From Synaphobranchus kaupii (Eukaryota; Chordata; Actinopteri; Anguilliformes; Synaphobranchidae), in assembly GCA_029718625.1 (NCBI GenBank), contig CM056376.1, positions 87,214,356-87,278,355 of the forward strand: a stretch of DNA of 64,000 nt. Direction: 5' to 3'. Shown here one piece after another: positions 1-11,125 of this stretch. Numbering within the stretch: position 1 is the stretch's first letter; every line of letters starts with the position of its first letter. Both the position numbers and the translations under genes were made by a program. The notes under the pieces are model-generated. The model did not search any database, was not told the origin of the DNA, and worked only from the letters and a program-made list of their open reading frames with translations.

Positions 1-1854
1 GGGGGCATGAAGAGTTGTTTTCGATCCGGCTGCCATTCATTCTATCGTTCTGGAACAAACAGTTGGGTTTCAGTGTATTTTCCAGGCATTTGAATAAATG
101 CGTCGCTGTGAGTAAGTGTCGTGCTTCTGCGAGCTCTGTTATTAAGTCGGGAATGTGGGCGCTTTTGAAGGTGAAGATGAGAGTTTAGCTGCTGCCGCTG
201 AAACTGCTCATGAGTCATTCCGAGAGATGGAGAAACAGAACAGTGGCCAGTGAATAATGGTTGCATGTCAGGGTCCCAGTTAACTCGTACCTTTCCTGCG
301 ATGACGCAGATAGGCTATACTTACACCTCGACGCCACAGAACATTATCTCAGCCGATATCCTGTTTGTTACTCCTGGTGGAATTCTGCACAACTGAGCAA
401 AGCAGAATTTGTGCCGAATTTATTGTCCTGACAGAACCTTTCCCCCGTAGATAATAGATTTGCACCTGTCTGCGCGGTGCGACAGTGCTGCTGCCGCCGT
501 GTGCTGGCTCACTTACTCACAGTGCAGGAGCCACAGTGTTAGATGCTGTTCTGTTGGGAAAGCAGCGGTTTGTCAGAGCAGCGGTTGTGTTTAATGAGCT
601 GGACCGCGCGCGGTGTGCAGTCGGTGCATGGAGTCAATCATCAACTGAAAAAGTAGGAATGCTAACCACACACTGCAAAAATAAATCAGTCTCAATGTAA
701 TTTCATCACCGTTAACACTGACATTTTTCAATTCTGTTTCACAATTCCAATGTGCTTTACAGTATATCGGCTGAAAACCTACATACAGTATATGTTGGAA
801 TGTTTACATGTGATCTTTTCAAAAAAACATAAATGTAGATAGCATTGTAGCTGATAAATATATCCATTCGGTGTATTCAAATTCTGTGTGGCCTTATTAT
901 AGATTTTTCTTTTTTTATTGCAAATTTAATTGAAATGATTGAATCATTAGAGGCACTGGAACTGTCAAGTTAATGGCGGATTCACTGATTCTGTGAACGA
1001 GTTAATGAATGTGAAATATTTCCAGATTTAAATAAAAATGTCAGACTGTTTATCCAGCATTTTCCTCACTTATAACTGAGCCCAAATCAGTCAATATAAA
1101 AAACAATAAAATTCTGACACATTCTACAGTGCTTATGTACATAAAGGTATTTTGTATGTAAAAAGGTAGAAAGATTAATTATCAGTATCTTTTATCAGTC
1201 AGTGTAACTCTTGATATCATTGGAATGTGTGGTTACTCAAATCATCATTTTACTGACACTGATTGGCTTTCTATGTTTAAGGAGTTATTGGGCATGACGT
1301 GGCATAGGCCGCAAAACAATCAAATTGTTTTAATGTTAAGTCATTAATTTATAATTATGATGATGATGACAATGGTGGTGACAATGACAATGATGATTAT
1401 TATTATTAGTATGCCTTAATGTTTTGGGATTATGTATAGTTAGATAATTACATAAACTGTATTATTTTTAATATGGTGATATCAGTAGCTCTAAGCAGAG
1501 GAGGAATGCTGGAACAACAGATACAGCCTGAAAGGTCACATGTTTGAATTCAGGTGTTTCGCAGATGGGCGTATCCACAGCGATTTACATAACTGCACAC
1601 AGGATTAGGCAAGGAAGAGTGCTGATGCACAGTCATTAGGGTCACAACCAATAGTTTTTACAACGTAAAGTTACATGCCATAGTAAATGCAAGAGGGAAA
1701 TAGAGAATGTGGTGTTTGAAGTAGTGTATTGTAGTGTAGTGATTGAATCTTTTGTATTTGTCAGTTCTCCTGTTGGATATTTTACTGCACTGTCCGGTCA
1801 AATTCTTTGTATTCATTTTGTGATGAGCATTGTTGTCGGGTCACCCTGCTGCAG
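1..1854. other. 5' flank / upstream intron, no gene recognised
   Basis: I see no supported exon here. The first 700 bases are moderately CpG-containing; the rest is AT-rich with a short (ATG/AAC)-like simple stretch near 1357-1410. The exon at 1855 opens in the middle of a codon, so at least one upstream coding or leader exon is expected, but I could not identify it in this stretch. It may lie before the window. Confidence 0.4.
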
Positions 1855-1949
1855 ATGGAGAATCCATGGAGGAGGAAGTGGAATTTAACTGGGAGGAGTA
1901 TCTGGAGGAAATGGGGGCCAACGCTGCCCCACACACGTCCTTTAAACAT
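1855..1949 (+). CDS. sfmbt2: sfmbt2 coding exon 1 of 9 seen (N-terminus, start of MBT1)
   Basis: SFMBT2 is a nuclear Polycomb-group protein with four MBT repeats that bind methylated histone tails, and a C-terminal SAM domain. It partners YY1/Pho-type factors in repressive complexes. This exon follows a CTGCAG acceptor and ends CAT|GTGAGT. It begins with the last two bases of a split codon and has an in-frame ATG at 1866, so translation could start there or upstream. The peptide [19 protein letters not shown] and the following SFKH match the FNW-EYLEE-G...PHTSFKH block that opens MBT1 in SFMBT2. Phase is 0 at the 3' end, which joins the next exon (V-E-I-S). SFMBT1 is the alternative, but the MBT1/MBT2 residues fit SFMBT2 better. 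Confidence 0.85.
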
Positions 1950-2078
1950 GTGAGTAATCAAGAGTAACCCTCCTTTAAAAGCTTACATTCAGATCAGGTT
2001 TTGCAGACCAGGCATGGGACAGTGGCGAACACTCCAGGCTCTAAGTCAAATGATGAGTTTACATGGGCTGAATGGCCT

Positions 2079-2239
2079 GGGGGGTATTTCACAAAGTGGG
2101 ATTAAGGAGTTAGCCGGCTAACTTTAATAAATATTTTGAATTTGATGACATCCGATTGGATGAGAGCCGTGGGTTACTTCAAAATATTTACAAAAGTTAG
2201 TCAGCTAACTCATTGAACTCACTTTGTGAAGTACCCCCC
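2079..2239. repeat. foldback MITE, 161 bp
   Basis: The two ends are near-perfect inverted copies: 2079-2097 reads GGGGGGTATTTCACAAAGT and 2221-2239 is its reverse complement with one mismatch. Pairing continues inward through the GTTAG..GCTAACT blocks for about 60 bases. It has no coding capacity. It directly abuts the next element. The superfamily is not assigned. Confidence 0.7.
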
Positions 2240-2240
2240 T

Positions 2241-3306
2241 GGGGGGTATACTATGAAGGACTGGCTTAACATAGCCAGGGTTTTTTTTTGCGTTAGCTGG
2301 CTTCATAAAGCCTAACCACTGCAATCTGGCTTAACCGGTACTACGACCATGGTTATGAACTTGCTAAGTGAACACCGGCTTTATTAAACAAGCTATGTGC
2401 ACGTTCCCGTAAAAGGGGCGGTGTCTGCAACAAGGAGTCTATAGCGCCGCAGCATGGGCTGTACTACAGCAGCGTATTTTTCTCTTGTGGAAAAAAAGAC
2501 TGATACGGATGGATATAATGGACGGATAAGAACATAAATCAATCATAAGAGCAAAAAGCAACACCATTGCCTCCAACAAAGCCAGGAAGGAGCTTTTGCA
2601 AAAAATAAAAGATGCTCATCGTATAGGTTAAATTTGTTAGTTAATACCTTATTCACCTTACCACTCGTAACAAATAAATCTATACTCTGAGTGCATTGTC
2701 ATACAGTTTAATCATATGTTTAATGTGACAACTGTGCTACTACATTCTAGAGCTCCTAAACCTTTAACTTGATACAGCATGTTTAAAATCTTGCTGAAGC
2801 AATCACACCAATGTTTATTCAGAAAAAAAGTCTCTAGTATTTTCCAGAACTCAGAAAACCTTTTGCGGAACTCGATAATCTCGCCCTGCGAAGAGATTCC
2901 CTCACTATCCGCACATATCTCTATGGCAGTGTTTCTCAACACAGTTATTTCACCATACCTGGTTTCTTGAGTCTGAATTGGTTGCCGATATTAAGGCAAA
3001 AACAAAAACCAGCAAACGCTGCGGCCCTCCAGGACCAGGGTTGAGAAACACTGCTCTACGGGTTCCTTTGGAATGGAGACGCCTTTTTCCAAAGCCAAGG
3101 AGTTAATTGATCAAAGGGCGGTGCTTTTATGTATTTCAATCCGATAGCCTGAACATAATCTGCCCTGGAGCAGGTTAGCCGTGCAGAGTAAGTTGCCGTG
3201 GCAATATACCCCGATTAAAAGTGAGTCGGCTTCGCGATACAGAAAACTCAGGGTTGAAGATTAATTTAGCTTGCTATCCCCTTAATCTCGCTTCATAGTA
3301 CACCCC
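2241..3306. mobile_element. non-autonomous DNA transposon with GGGG(G/T)GTA TIRs
   Basis: The left end at 2241 reads GGGGGGTATACTATGAAG. The right end, in reverse complement, reads GGGGTGTACTATGAAGCGAG. The interior has no convincing transposase and contains the nested hAT MITE at 2927-3053. Exact borders and the target duplication are unclear because the left side touches another G-rich palindrome. Confidence 0.5.
2927..3053. mobile_element. hAT-type MITE, 127 bp
   Basis: Inverted ends CAGTGTTTCTCAAC and GTTGAGAAACACTG enclose a short non-coding core. They are flanked by an 8-bp target duplication with one mismatch (CTCTATGG at 2919-2926, CTCTACGG at 3054-3061). An 8-bp duplication and CAG...CTG ends are hAT hallmarks. 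It is inserted inside the 2241-3306 element and is therefore younger. Confidence 0.75.
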
Positions 3307-5160
3307 TCTATATTTATCATGCTGGTCTCTCATTGAAACAGTGTAATGGCAGCAGTAATTGTTTACAGTAACCATATGCTGTTACAATCTCTTGGCAATG
3401 GTCTTAAACCTTGAAACGCATTCATACCTTAAAGCTGCACCTTCATAAGCCAGGCCTGTGTTCATAAATGTAGCTGTGAGTAATTTGCAGTGAAGAACTG
3501 GGACAAGCACCCGGATGAAGGACTATATATGATTTATTGTCTCATCTCAAAATGAACGATATGTTTAGATGAATCATCTGAATATATTGAGCTATATTTA
3601 GCAGTTGATGCAGCATCCCTGTCAGTTTGGGAGGGCACATACAAGCATGCTAATCTTAGCGTGTGTAGTTGCAGTTTTTTTCTGTGTTCCACCAACAAAA
3701 ATTTGCTGTTATTGTAGAGGAGTCCTGCTAAATTTCCATAGGTGGTGCAGGTGCCCCATCAGTCAGGGGAGTCTAGTACACATTGACATGGGGAGAACCC
3801 CGCCTACCGGAACCCTTCCCCTATGGCCAATAGCCACGGCCTGCATGATCTTTGTATGTTTCCAGACCATAGGATGCATCTCTGCAGTAAGAGCAAGTGT
3901 CTCATCTAGAAACACCAGCCAACAACCACAATGCTTAACCTTTTTACCAATGGGGGCCCTGGTCTGGGGCTCTGTTCATTTCGTTGACGAAAACTATGAT
4001 GAAAAATGTTTGTCAACAACATTTGTTTTATGATGAAAACGAGACTATAACTAAATTTGAAAAAACACCTTTGTTGACAAAAACTAAGATGAAAAGTACT
4101 AGCATTATCATAAACAAATAAAAATGAACAAATAAACATGTCATCAATGGATGATTGGCCAATTAAGTGCTGTGAAATTCTGTGGAAAAAAACTTTTCCA
4201 AATTTTGTACAGTGCATCATAAAGACTTTACAGAGGATTCAATCCAAAGTATGCCACACTGTATGGAGGTGAAGCTTGGCTCGCCATATCGGTATCTTTA
4301 AACCAGTCATTATCACGCATGAGATGATGCAGAGCTTGCAAGGTGGGTACATGCACATGATTGGATAACGTTCCAACAGGGAAAAGACAGCGATCAGGTA
4401 GCTAAACCTGAATGCATGTCTAACCGTGCCTGCCCCAGCTGGTTTTCAGGAGAAATAAAATAAGTAATATATGGGCAAACTTTACGTATGTGTCCAAGGA
4501 AAACAAAATGCAGTGCAAGCCCTGTGTACTTTCTGCTGTACTTACTGCTAATTTTAGGCATATTGTAAAAACAGTCTTAGTGAGGAAAAACACTGGACTT
4601 ACCGCTCTTATGCAGTGGCGTGTCCAGAACATTTGGACTGGGGTGGCCAAGATGGGACACATGCTCACTTTGGGGTGGCCATGGCATTTCGGAGTGCCTA
4701 CCACACATCACCCCCCTACAAAGTTGAAGTTGTGAATGACATCTAGCCCACGCAGCCCTGGACTCAATGCAATTGCCATCATCAAAAGAATCACTAGAAT
4801 AGCAGCAATTTGGTCGGTTTAACTAAATATAGGCCTACAGTTGAAGGATGCAGTTAGCCTATTTAAAAATGGCTATTACCAACTAGCAACAATGTCTAGG
4901 TGATGCTAAGCCACATCTTTTTCTAATGGCCATTTCCCTACATGGAAAACCTAGATTTAACCTTAGATTAGGATTGCTACATTCCTCTGTTTTCGAGGAG
5001 ACTACACCGCATCTGTAGTCATGAATAATGACAAATTCCACACTGATGAAGTGTACTTTTTTATTATACTTAAAACAATGTTTATATTTACAATAAAGAA
5101 AATCTTCAGAAAGTGCCTCAGTAAACATGGTCATTTTCAAATGAATGTCCTCAAATAATG

Positions 5161-5195
<35 letters not shown>

Positions 5196-6281
5196 TGATT
5201 AAAAATAACTAATAATAAATATATAGTCAATGGGAGCAAATGCCCCCCAAATGAAAATGTGCAAAAAACACCATCTAAAATAAACACAGGTAATGAGCAA
5301 TATTTTATGCAAAAGAAATTGCATGGAAATTTAAAAATATATACTTAATACTTAATACCACTAAAATAAATAATATCAGTAATAATAAAAAATAATACTT
5401 CGGGTTATGCTTACAGGAAAAAGAGCCTACTAAAAATAGTGAACTAGTAGGCTAGGCCTACTGTAAGCCACTTGTGCTTGCTAGATATCTAAGTTAGCTT
5501 CATTTTTAGTTTTATGAACTAAAAAGAACTGTTTAGTTCCAATGTCATCATAGCCATAGGCTACGTGTAGCCTATGGTTTTTTATTAAATTGTTTTAACC
5601 CAATCCACATTGGCCCCCTAGTTGTAAACTTATCCATCCCATCTACAGTATTCATGTTTGTCTGAAATTATAAACTACAGCTTTAAGAAAACCCCGAAAA
5701 GTTTTAAGCAGGATTGTTTAAAAGGGTAGCCACTTGCGAAGACCTCTGCCTCTCCAGTTGCACTGCAGGGCAATAAAATAGGAGGGTGCTATTAATAGCC
5801 CAAAGCGCTTACGAGCCTCGTCGTCTTGCCACAGCTACAGACTGTTTATACACGGTAACAAACGTTTATACACACTAAGAAAATCATGTTCAGATATAGA
5901 GACAATAAAATATTTTTTTTAAACGTTGTACAAATAAGCATTCAGCATTTTCCCTTGCTTACTGTACTATATACAATACCCGATGCACTTTCGGTTTAGA
6001 AGACACCTAATTTTTTTCTCCAAAATTTCTTGTATAAACATGTTTATGAAGCCAAATATCTTACCTCTATATGAAGCTAGAAATGTTTTCTGATTAACCC
6101 TGAAGAGTTTATCTTGTTACATTTTACCAAAGTCCCGTACAGTCGGTCAATCCACAGAGATCACCTATCGCACTTAGGGCTGAAATATGTTGCTGTTATT
6201 ATGTAAAAACACATGCTTTTGTACGTTTAAAAAAAAAAGTATTTAAATACATTAGGCTATTTATTTTATGCATATTATTTA
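3307..6281. other. intron 1, repeat-derived AT-rich sequence
   Basis: No exon is seen. Positions 3975-4090 carry a GTTGACGAAAACTATGATGA-type block. Its likely partner end is at about 7500-7565 (AAGACTAAATCAAAATTTGT), which suggests remains of one old dispersed element split by later insertions. A (TAA)n run lies at 5152-5195, and TAGCC-rich short palindromes lie near 5440-5575. Confidence 0.4.
5152..5195. repeat. (TAA)n microsatellite
   Basis: AATAATGATAATAATAATAA-type triplet repeat, uninterrupted for roughly ten units. Confidence 0.8.
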
Positions 6282-6525
6282 CAGTTGAAGTCAGAAGTTT
6301 ACATACACTTAGGTTGAAGTCATTGAAACTCATTTTTAACCACTCCATAGATTTCATGTTAGCAAACTATAGTGTTGGCAAGTCAGTTAGGACATCAACT
6401 TTGTGCATGACACAAGTAATTTTTCCAACAATTGTTTACAGACAGATTATTTCACTTTTAATTCACTATATCACAATTCCAGTGGGTCAGAAGTTTACAT
6501 TGTTGACTGTGCCTTTAAATTTTTA
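6282..6525 (+). mobile_element. Sleeping-Beauty-type Tc1 left IR/DR, solo end
   Basis: After a TA at 6280-6281 the sequence begins CAGTTGAAGTCAGAAGTTTA, the outer direct repeat of salmonid/Sleeping-Beauty-type Tc1 elements. About 200 bases further in, an inner copy of GTCAGAAGTTTACA (6486-6499) is followed by TGACTGTGCCTTTAAA. This paired-DR layout is diagnostic of the IR/DR subgroup. The transposase and the right end are absent, so it is a truncated remnant. It lies immediately before the foldback at 6622. Confidence 0.8.
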
Positions 6526-6621
6526 ATATTTGGTCGCATATCCTTTGCATGCCATGACTTCCTGACATCTGTGACCCAACAACATCAAAAGACTCTTGAT
6601 ATCTTATTTTCTGGTACTCTT

Positions 6622-7106
6622 ACAAGTGATACTATAACATCTCTGCATTTGAATGGATCTCTATGGGAATTGGGGGGTGGGACTAGATTTATCTGTAAAT
6701 TATGCTGGAACAGCATGGAATACATGATTGGTAAAATGGCTATAAGTCATCAAGGGTCTGAGGTATCAAACAAGCCTCAAACCATCAATCTGCTGCTAGA
6801 TATGCAGTAGATATGGATGGATCACTTTAAGGGTTGTTTTTCCTGACAAATGTTCCTATTGAACTCTATGGAAAAATAAGTCAGGAGAAGAAACCCTTCA
6901 AGCTATCCATCCATATCTACTGTATTTCTGGCAGCAAAGTGATGATTTAAGGCTTGTTTGATACGTCAGACCCTTGATGAGTTAGACCCATTTAGTCAAC
7001 CATGTGTTTCCATCCTGTTCCAGTGTAATTTACAGCTAAATCTAGTTCCACCCCCCAATTCCCATAGAGATCCATTCAAATGCAGACCTGTTATAGTATC
7101 GCTTGT
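6622..7106. repeat. 485-bp foldback element / long hairpin
   Basis: The left half (from ACAAGTGATACTATAACA) is the reverse complement of the right half (ending TGTTATAGTATCGCTTGT). By eye, pairing runs about 210 bases per arm with scattered mismatches, with a loop of about 65 bases near 6830-6895. Landmarks that pair are the GGGAATTGGGGGGTGG block near 6665 and CCACCCCCCAATTCCC near 7050. There is no coding capacity. Interpretation: an inverted-repeat MITE. Transcription of sfmbt2 would place one long hairpin in its intron 1. Confidence 0.8.
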
Positions 7107-9938
7107 CTAGCTGTTATAGTAACACATATCACTGTCTATCAAACATATAAAAACATGCCAAGCATGTACCACCTCACCTCTTCAGTCTTTGGTCTTTCCG
7201 AGTTCTGTGCATCCAGGAATGATAAAGCAACACGCAGTTTTGAACATTGTTGAAACCAGCGCGGTCCCGCCTCATTATGTTGATGAACATGGCCACTGGC
7301 CTATCATAACTCGATGTCTGGAATGGAAGCAAACCCCGCATCAATGACCAAACATCTAGTGGAAAGCCTCCCCCGAAGAGTGGCAGTTGTTTTAGCAGCA
7401 AAGGGTAGACCCTCTCCATATTAATGCCCATGATTTGGACTGAGATATTGACGAGCAGGTGTCCATGCGCATTTGGCCATGTAGTGTATATTCAAATTAC
7501 TAAAATGTGACTAAAACAAAAATACAATTTAGTCAGAAGACTAAATCAAAATTTGTGTTCATTGGTTTGGGGGCTCCTACCCGAAGCTTGACATTTTGGT
7601 ATTTGTTTACTTGGCAAAATGTCTGTTTCATTGAAATCACAAATTCCACTCATGCTGTTGTTGCTCTGTAGTATTGTGACAGATTATTTATTCTCCAGAT
7701 TCAAGTAAAAAGCTCATAGGAAAGAGAGAAACAGTGGACTTTTGTTTAACTCTCACAGATACATAATAAAACATCACAATATGCATATCTTTAAATGTAT
7801 TATACGTATATGCATATATATCCAGCTGTTACAAAATATTTGTATTTGTTTGAAGCATTCTGGTGAGATTCCCCTTTGGGTATGGGATGTTATGATGATA
7901 ATGTTTCTCGAACTGTCAGTGTTTCAAACAAGTCACAGAACGCCAAGCATTTCTCATATAAACTACGGTTTGTATGAATCCCCTGATGATCATTTAGCCA
8001 ATGTAAATTTTGGAACACCCTGAACATTTCTGAACATTGCCTTTCCAAATGAAAAGTATTTTAATGAACATTCACAGTTCCAATTATTTTTAAACACAGT
8101 AGCAACACTCAGTTCTCAACATTCCAAGACCATTCCTGCATTGTCTTGTCTCTTAAAGGTTGTTCAAGGGACAGCCAGGAAACTAGACTAATGAATGTGT
8201 TCAAATGTTTTCCCTAACTTTCCAGAAATATTCTGGAAATCAGGAACCAAAAACTAATTGCTGGGAAAAACACATGATGCCTCTTTCCCAGCACCAGTTT
8301 GAAGGGCCTGCTTCCTTATTTTAGGACCTTTCTCCCCAAGCAAGATGCAGAATTATATAATGCAGTACAGATAATGTAATGACATTTTCTGAATGCTATT
8401 TGAAGCAAGCATGAGTACGATCCTAAGTAAGATAAGTTGCTGTCTGTAGTGTTTTTTTTTTTTTTTTAACTCTTAAAGAACATGAAATCTGTAGGGGTAG
8501 AGAGAGTGCCATAGAAATAGGCATTTATGAATGGACAGATAATTTCCAGTGACTAACACAAATAATAAAGGCAAAGTTGTGAACACTGTGCAATATGCAC
8601 AATAGATTACATTTTGCATTGGTTAAGTCTCTGAGGGTATGCACTCTAAGCCAAATCAAGAAGAAGTGTTCGTACTGAAAACTGGTGGAACAGCTGTGTC
8701 TTTGCATATGACCAACCACAAATAATGACTGAATATTAAATCTACAAAACTCATTGCATTTACAATAGAAATTGTAGGTTTTATGTGAGGCATTAATATC
8801 CGTACACAAAATATACATGTCTTTATTTGTGGGAGCTGTTGAGAGAAGGCTATAAGGAGCTGACTAAAGCATATTGTTTGGAACAGTTGCTAGAATTACG
8901 TTTAACAAATAAAATATTACCTATCTGATTTTAATCTGATTTTTTCCCCTAATGGGGTAATCTTACTCAGCTAAGTGGATTGTTAAAAATGTGTCTAAAT
9001 GCAGTGAATATGTAATCCCGAAATGTAATATGCAAACGTCCTGCTGTTCCTAGCTGGGAAACAAATTGATACTGTATCGGCTCTACTTCACACGTGAGAA
9101 AAACAGCAGTTCTTTTTATGTAACTTTTAACTGTTATACCCTGCTGTACATTTGTCCTGTCATGTCCAAACTTAATATCCATCCATTGTGGTTTTCATTT
9201 TGTGCTTCTTCAACCCACATTGTCTTTAAAACAATGCTGCAGTTTAAATAGGCAGCAGTTAAAAAATTCCAACATTTTTCTTATAACAGAACTTAAAAAT
9301 GTGTTGTGTTGTTGCCCCTGGAGGCATTTCCATGACAAACAAAATATCACCACATCACCTTCTTACATGATGATAATTCTATACATACCTTACCCAGAGG
9401 GTCTTTCTTTATAGAGGCAAGTCTATAAAGTTTGTATGGTTATATATATATTTTTTTAATGTTTCCCTTATTCTTAAAGTTCCCTACCTCGATATCTATT
9501 TGATTTTATCTCCAGCCCAGATATCTCAGCTGGATTTTACAGAGACTACTCTGCAAATAACCAGACAGTGTCCTTTTGTGTTCTAGTCTACAATCCAACA
9601 ATCCAGCCATTTTGTAAAATCGAAATGAATATGTTCCATTACTTTTCCTGTAATGTGTTGCTAACTGAATATCAGAATTAGTTTCTTCAAAAAAACGTTA
9701 GTTTGAAGTTGCTTCAGGGAATGTGTTTTGTTGGATGGGCCAAGCACAAACTTGTGAAGTGGTCCTTTCAGGTTTACTTGAAAATCAAACTTGCACTGAG
9801 TATTATTTTCACGCAGAACCAGAGCAAATGGCTTTTAATAGTGTGCATAGAGCGGTGGGAAAATCATAAATCCACGTGGTCCTCTGTGCTACCAAACAGC
9901 CAAATCTGGTACCTCAACATGATGCTAAACCATTACAA

Positions 9939-9988
<50 letters not shown>

Positions 9989-10884
9989 ATGTGCCTGTGC
10001 GTGTTTGTGTATTAGCATTTGAATCTCACTTCATCTCACCACTAACACGCTCAGTGTTTCTGTACAGGCGACTGCAGCGAGGAGGACAGCCCCTTGCTTT
10101 TCAAAATGAGTCATGACGAGTAGTGGGTGGAACTAAGCTATGGGTAAAGGCTCGTGTCACGCAGAGACACAAAGCCTTTTAATAATCGCGGGTAATAAAT
10201 ACATGAATAACCACGTCAAGATGATCCGGCGACCTTTCTCTTTCCTATGCCCATCACTTGGCAGGCCTTCCTAACAGCAAAGGTTACAGCCATCCATCTC
10301 CACAAATTCCCTGTTTTCTCTTCAGTGGGCTCCTAGTTGTGTGACATTTTTAATCCAAAGAGCTCTGCACAATTTCGCAACCAGTTCAGCTGTGTCCTCT
10401 CGCTGTTAAAGTTTGGAGAATACTACTCGCCCACCCGTTACTTATAAATGTTTCGTGGCCTTTCTTTTCCAGAGCAACTGTCATGGACATCAGGATGTGC
10501 ATACTTACCTGTAAGCACTAGCATGGGAACAGAATAGCAAGAGGGGTGTGATAAATCATGATGTTAAACAGTATAAAAAGCATACAAGCAATTAGACACA
10601 AGTGTGCACTTAATTTTCAAATGGTCGCAGGGAAAATCATTCCTAATCACATAGCATAAAAAGTGTCTAGCACAGAACCATAAAAGCAACCTCAGGAGTA
10701 ACGTAAGAGCAACCATAAATATGGGTACAATGCCCTAAATGCTATTCCCAATGTTTTTTTTATTTTGCAAAAGAACAATCCTACTAAAACCCCGTCTTCC
10801 ACTGAAGTATCCAGGTATTACATCCAGCCAATGAGAGCAGCCTCATTTGTGACATCATCTCATTCTTTGATTGGTTACCCTCAG
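7107..10884. other. rest of intron 1
   Basis: Mostly AT-rich intronic DNA without a supported gene. It holds a poly-T run near 8451-8468 and the GT microsatellite at 9941-9987. No further element borders could be fixed. Confidence 0.4.
9941..9987. repeat. (GT)n microsatellite
   Basis: Uninterrupted GT dinucleotides, about 23 copies, then GT-rich imperfect repeats. Confidence 0.9.
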
Positions 10885-11125
10885 GTGGAGATCAGCCTGC
10901 AGAGTAGCTTCCAGCCCGGGATGAAGCTTGAAGTAGCCAATAAGAGCAGCCCAGACACCTACTGGGTGGCAACCATCATCACCACCTGTGGCCAGCTCCT
11001 GCTGCTTCGTTTCAGTGGCTATGGTGATGACCGAAAGGCAGACTTCTGGTGTGACATCATGACCGCTGACCTGCACCCCGTGGGCTGGTGCACCCAGAAT
11101 AACAAGGTTCTCATGCCACCAGAAG
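10885..11125 (+). CDS. sfmbt2: sfmbt2 exon 2 seen: core of MBT repeat 1
   Basis: Acceptor CTCAG|GTGGAG, donor GAAG|GTGAGG; 80 codons plus one base (phase 1). The peptide runs from [20 protein letters not shown] through [18 protein letters not shown] and [18 protein letters not shown] to KVLMPPE. This is the complete MBT fold core: the GMKLE entry motif, YWVA strand, FWCD and the HPVGWC end motif. In MBT proteins the aromatic cage that reads mono- and dimethyl-lysine is built by the acidic and aromatic residues around FWCD-GWC. Whether this repeat binds ligand here cannot be told from sequence. Splice phase and residues join exon 1 and exon 3 (split Ala codon). Confidence 0.93.

Noticed and set aside
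485..700. Possible upstream sfmbt2 exon
   Set aside because: The reading frame has no likeness to the SFMBT2 N-terminus and no convincing donor; treated as non-coding.
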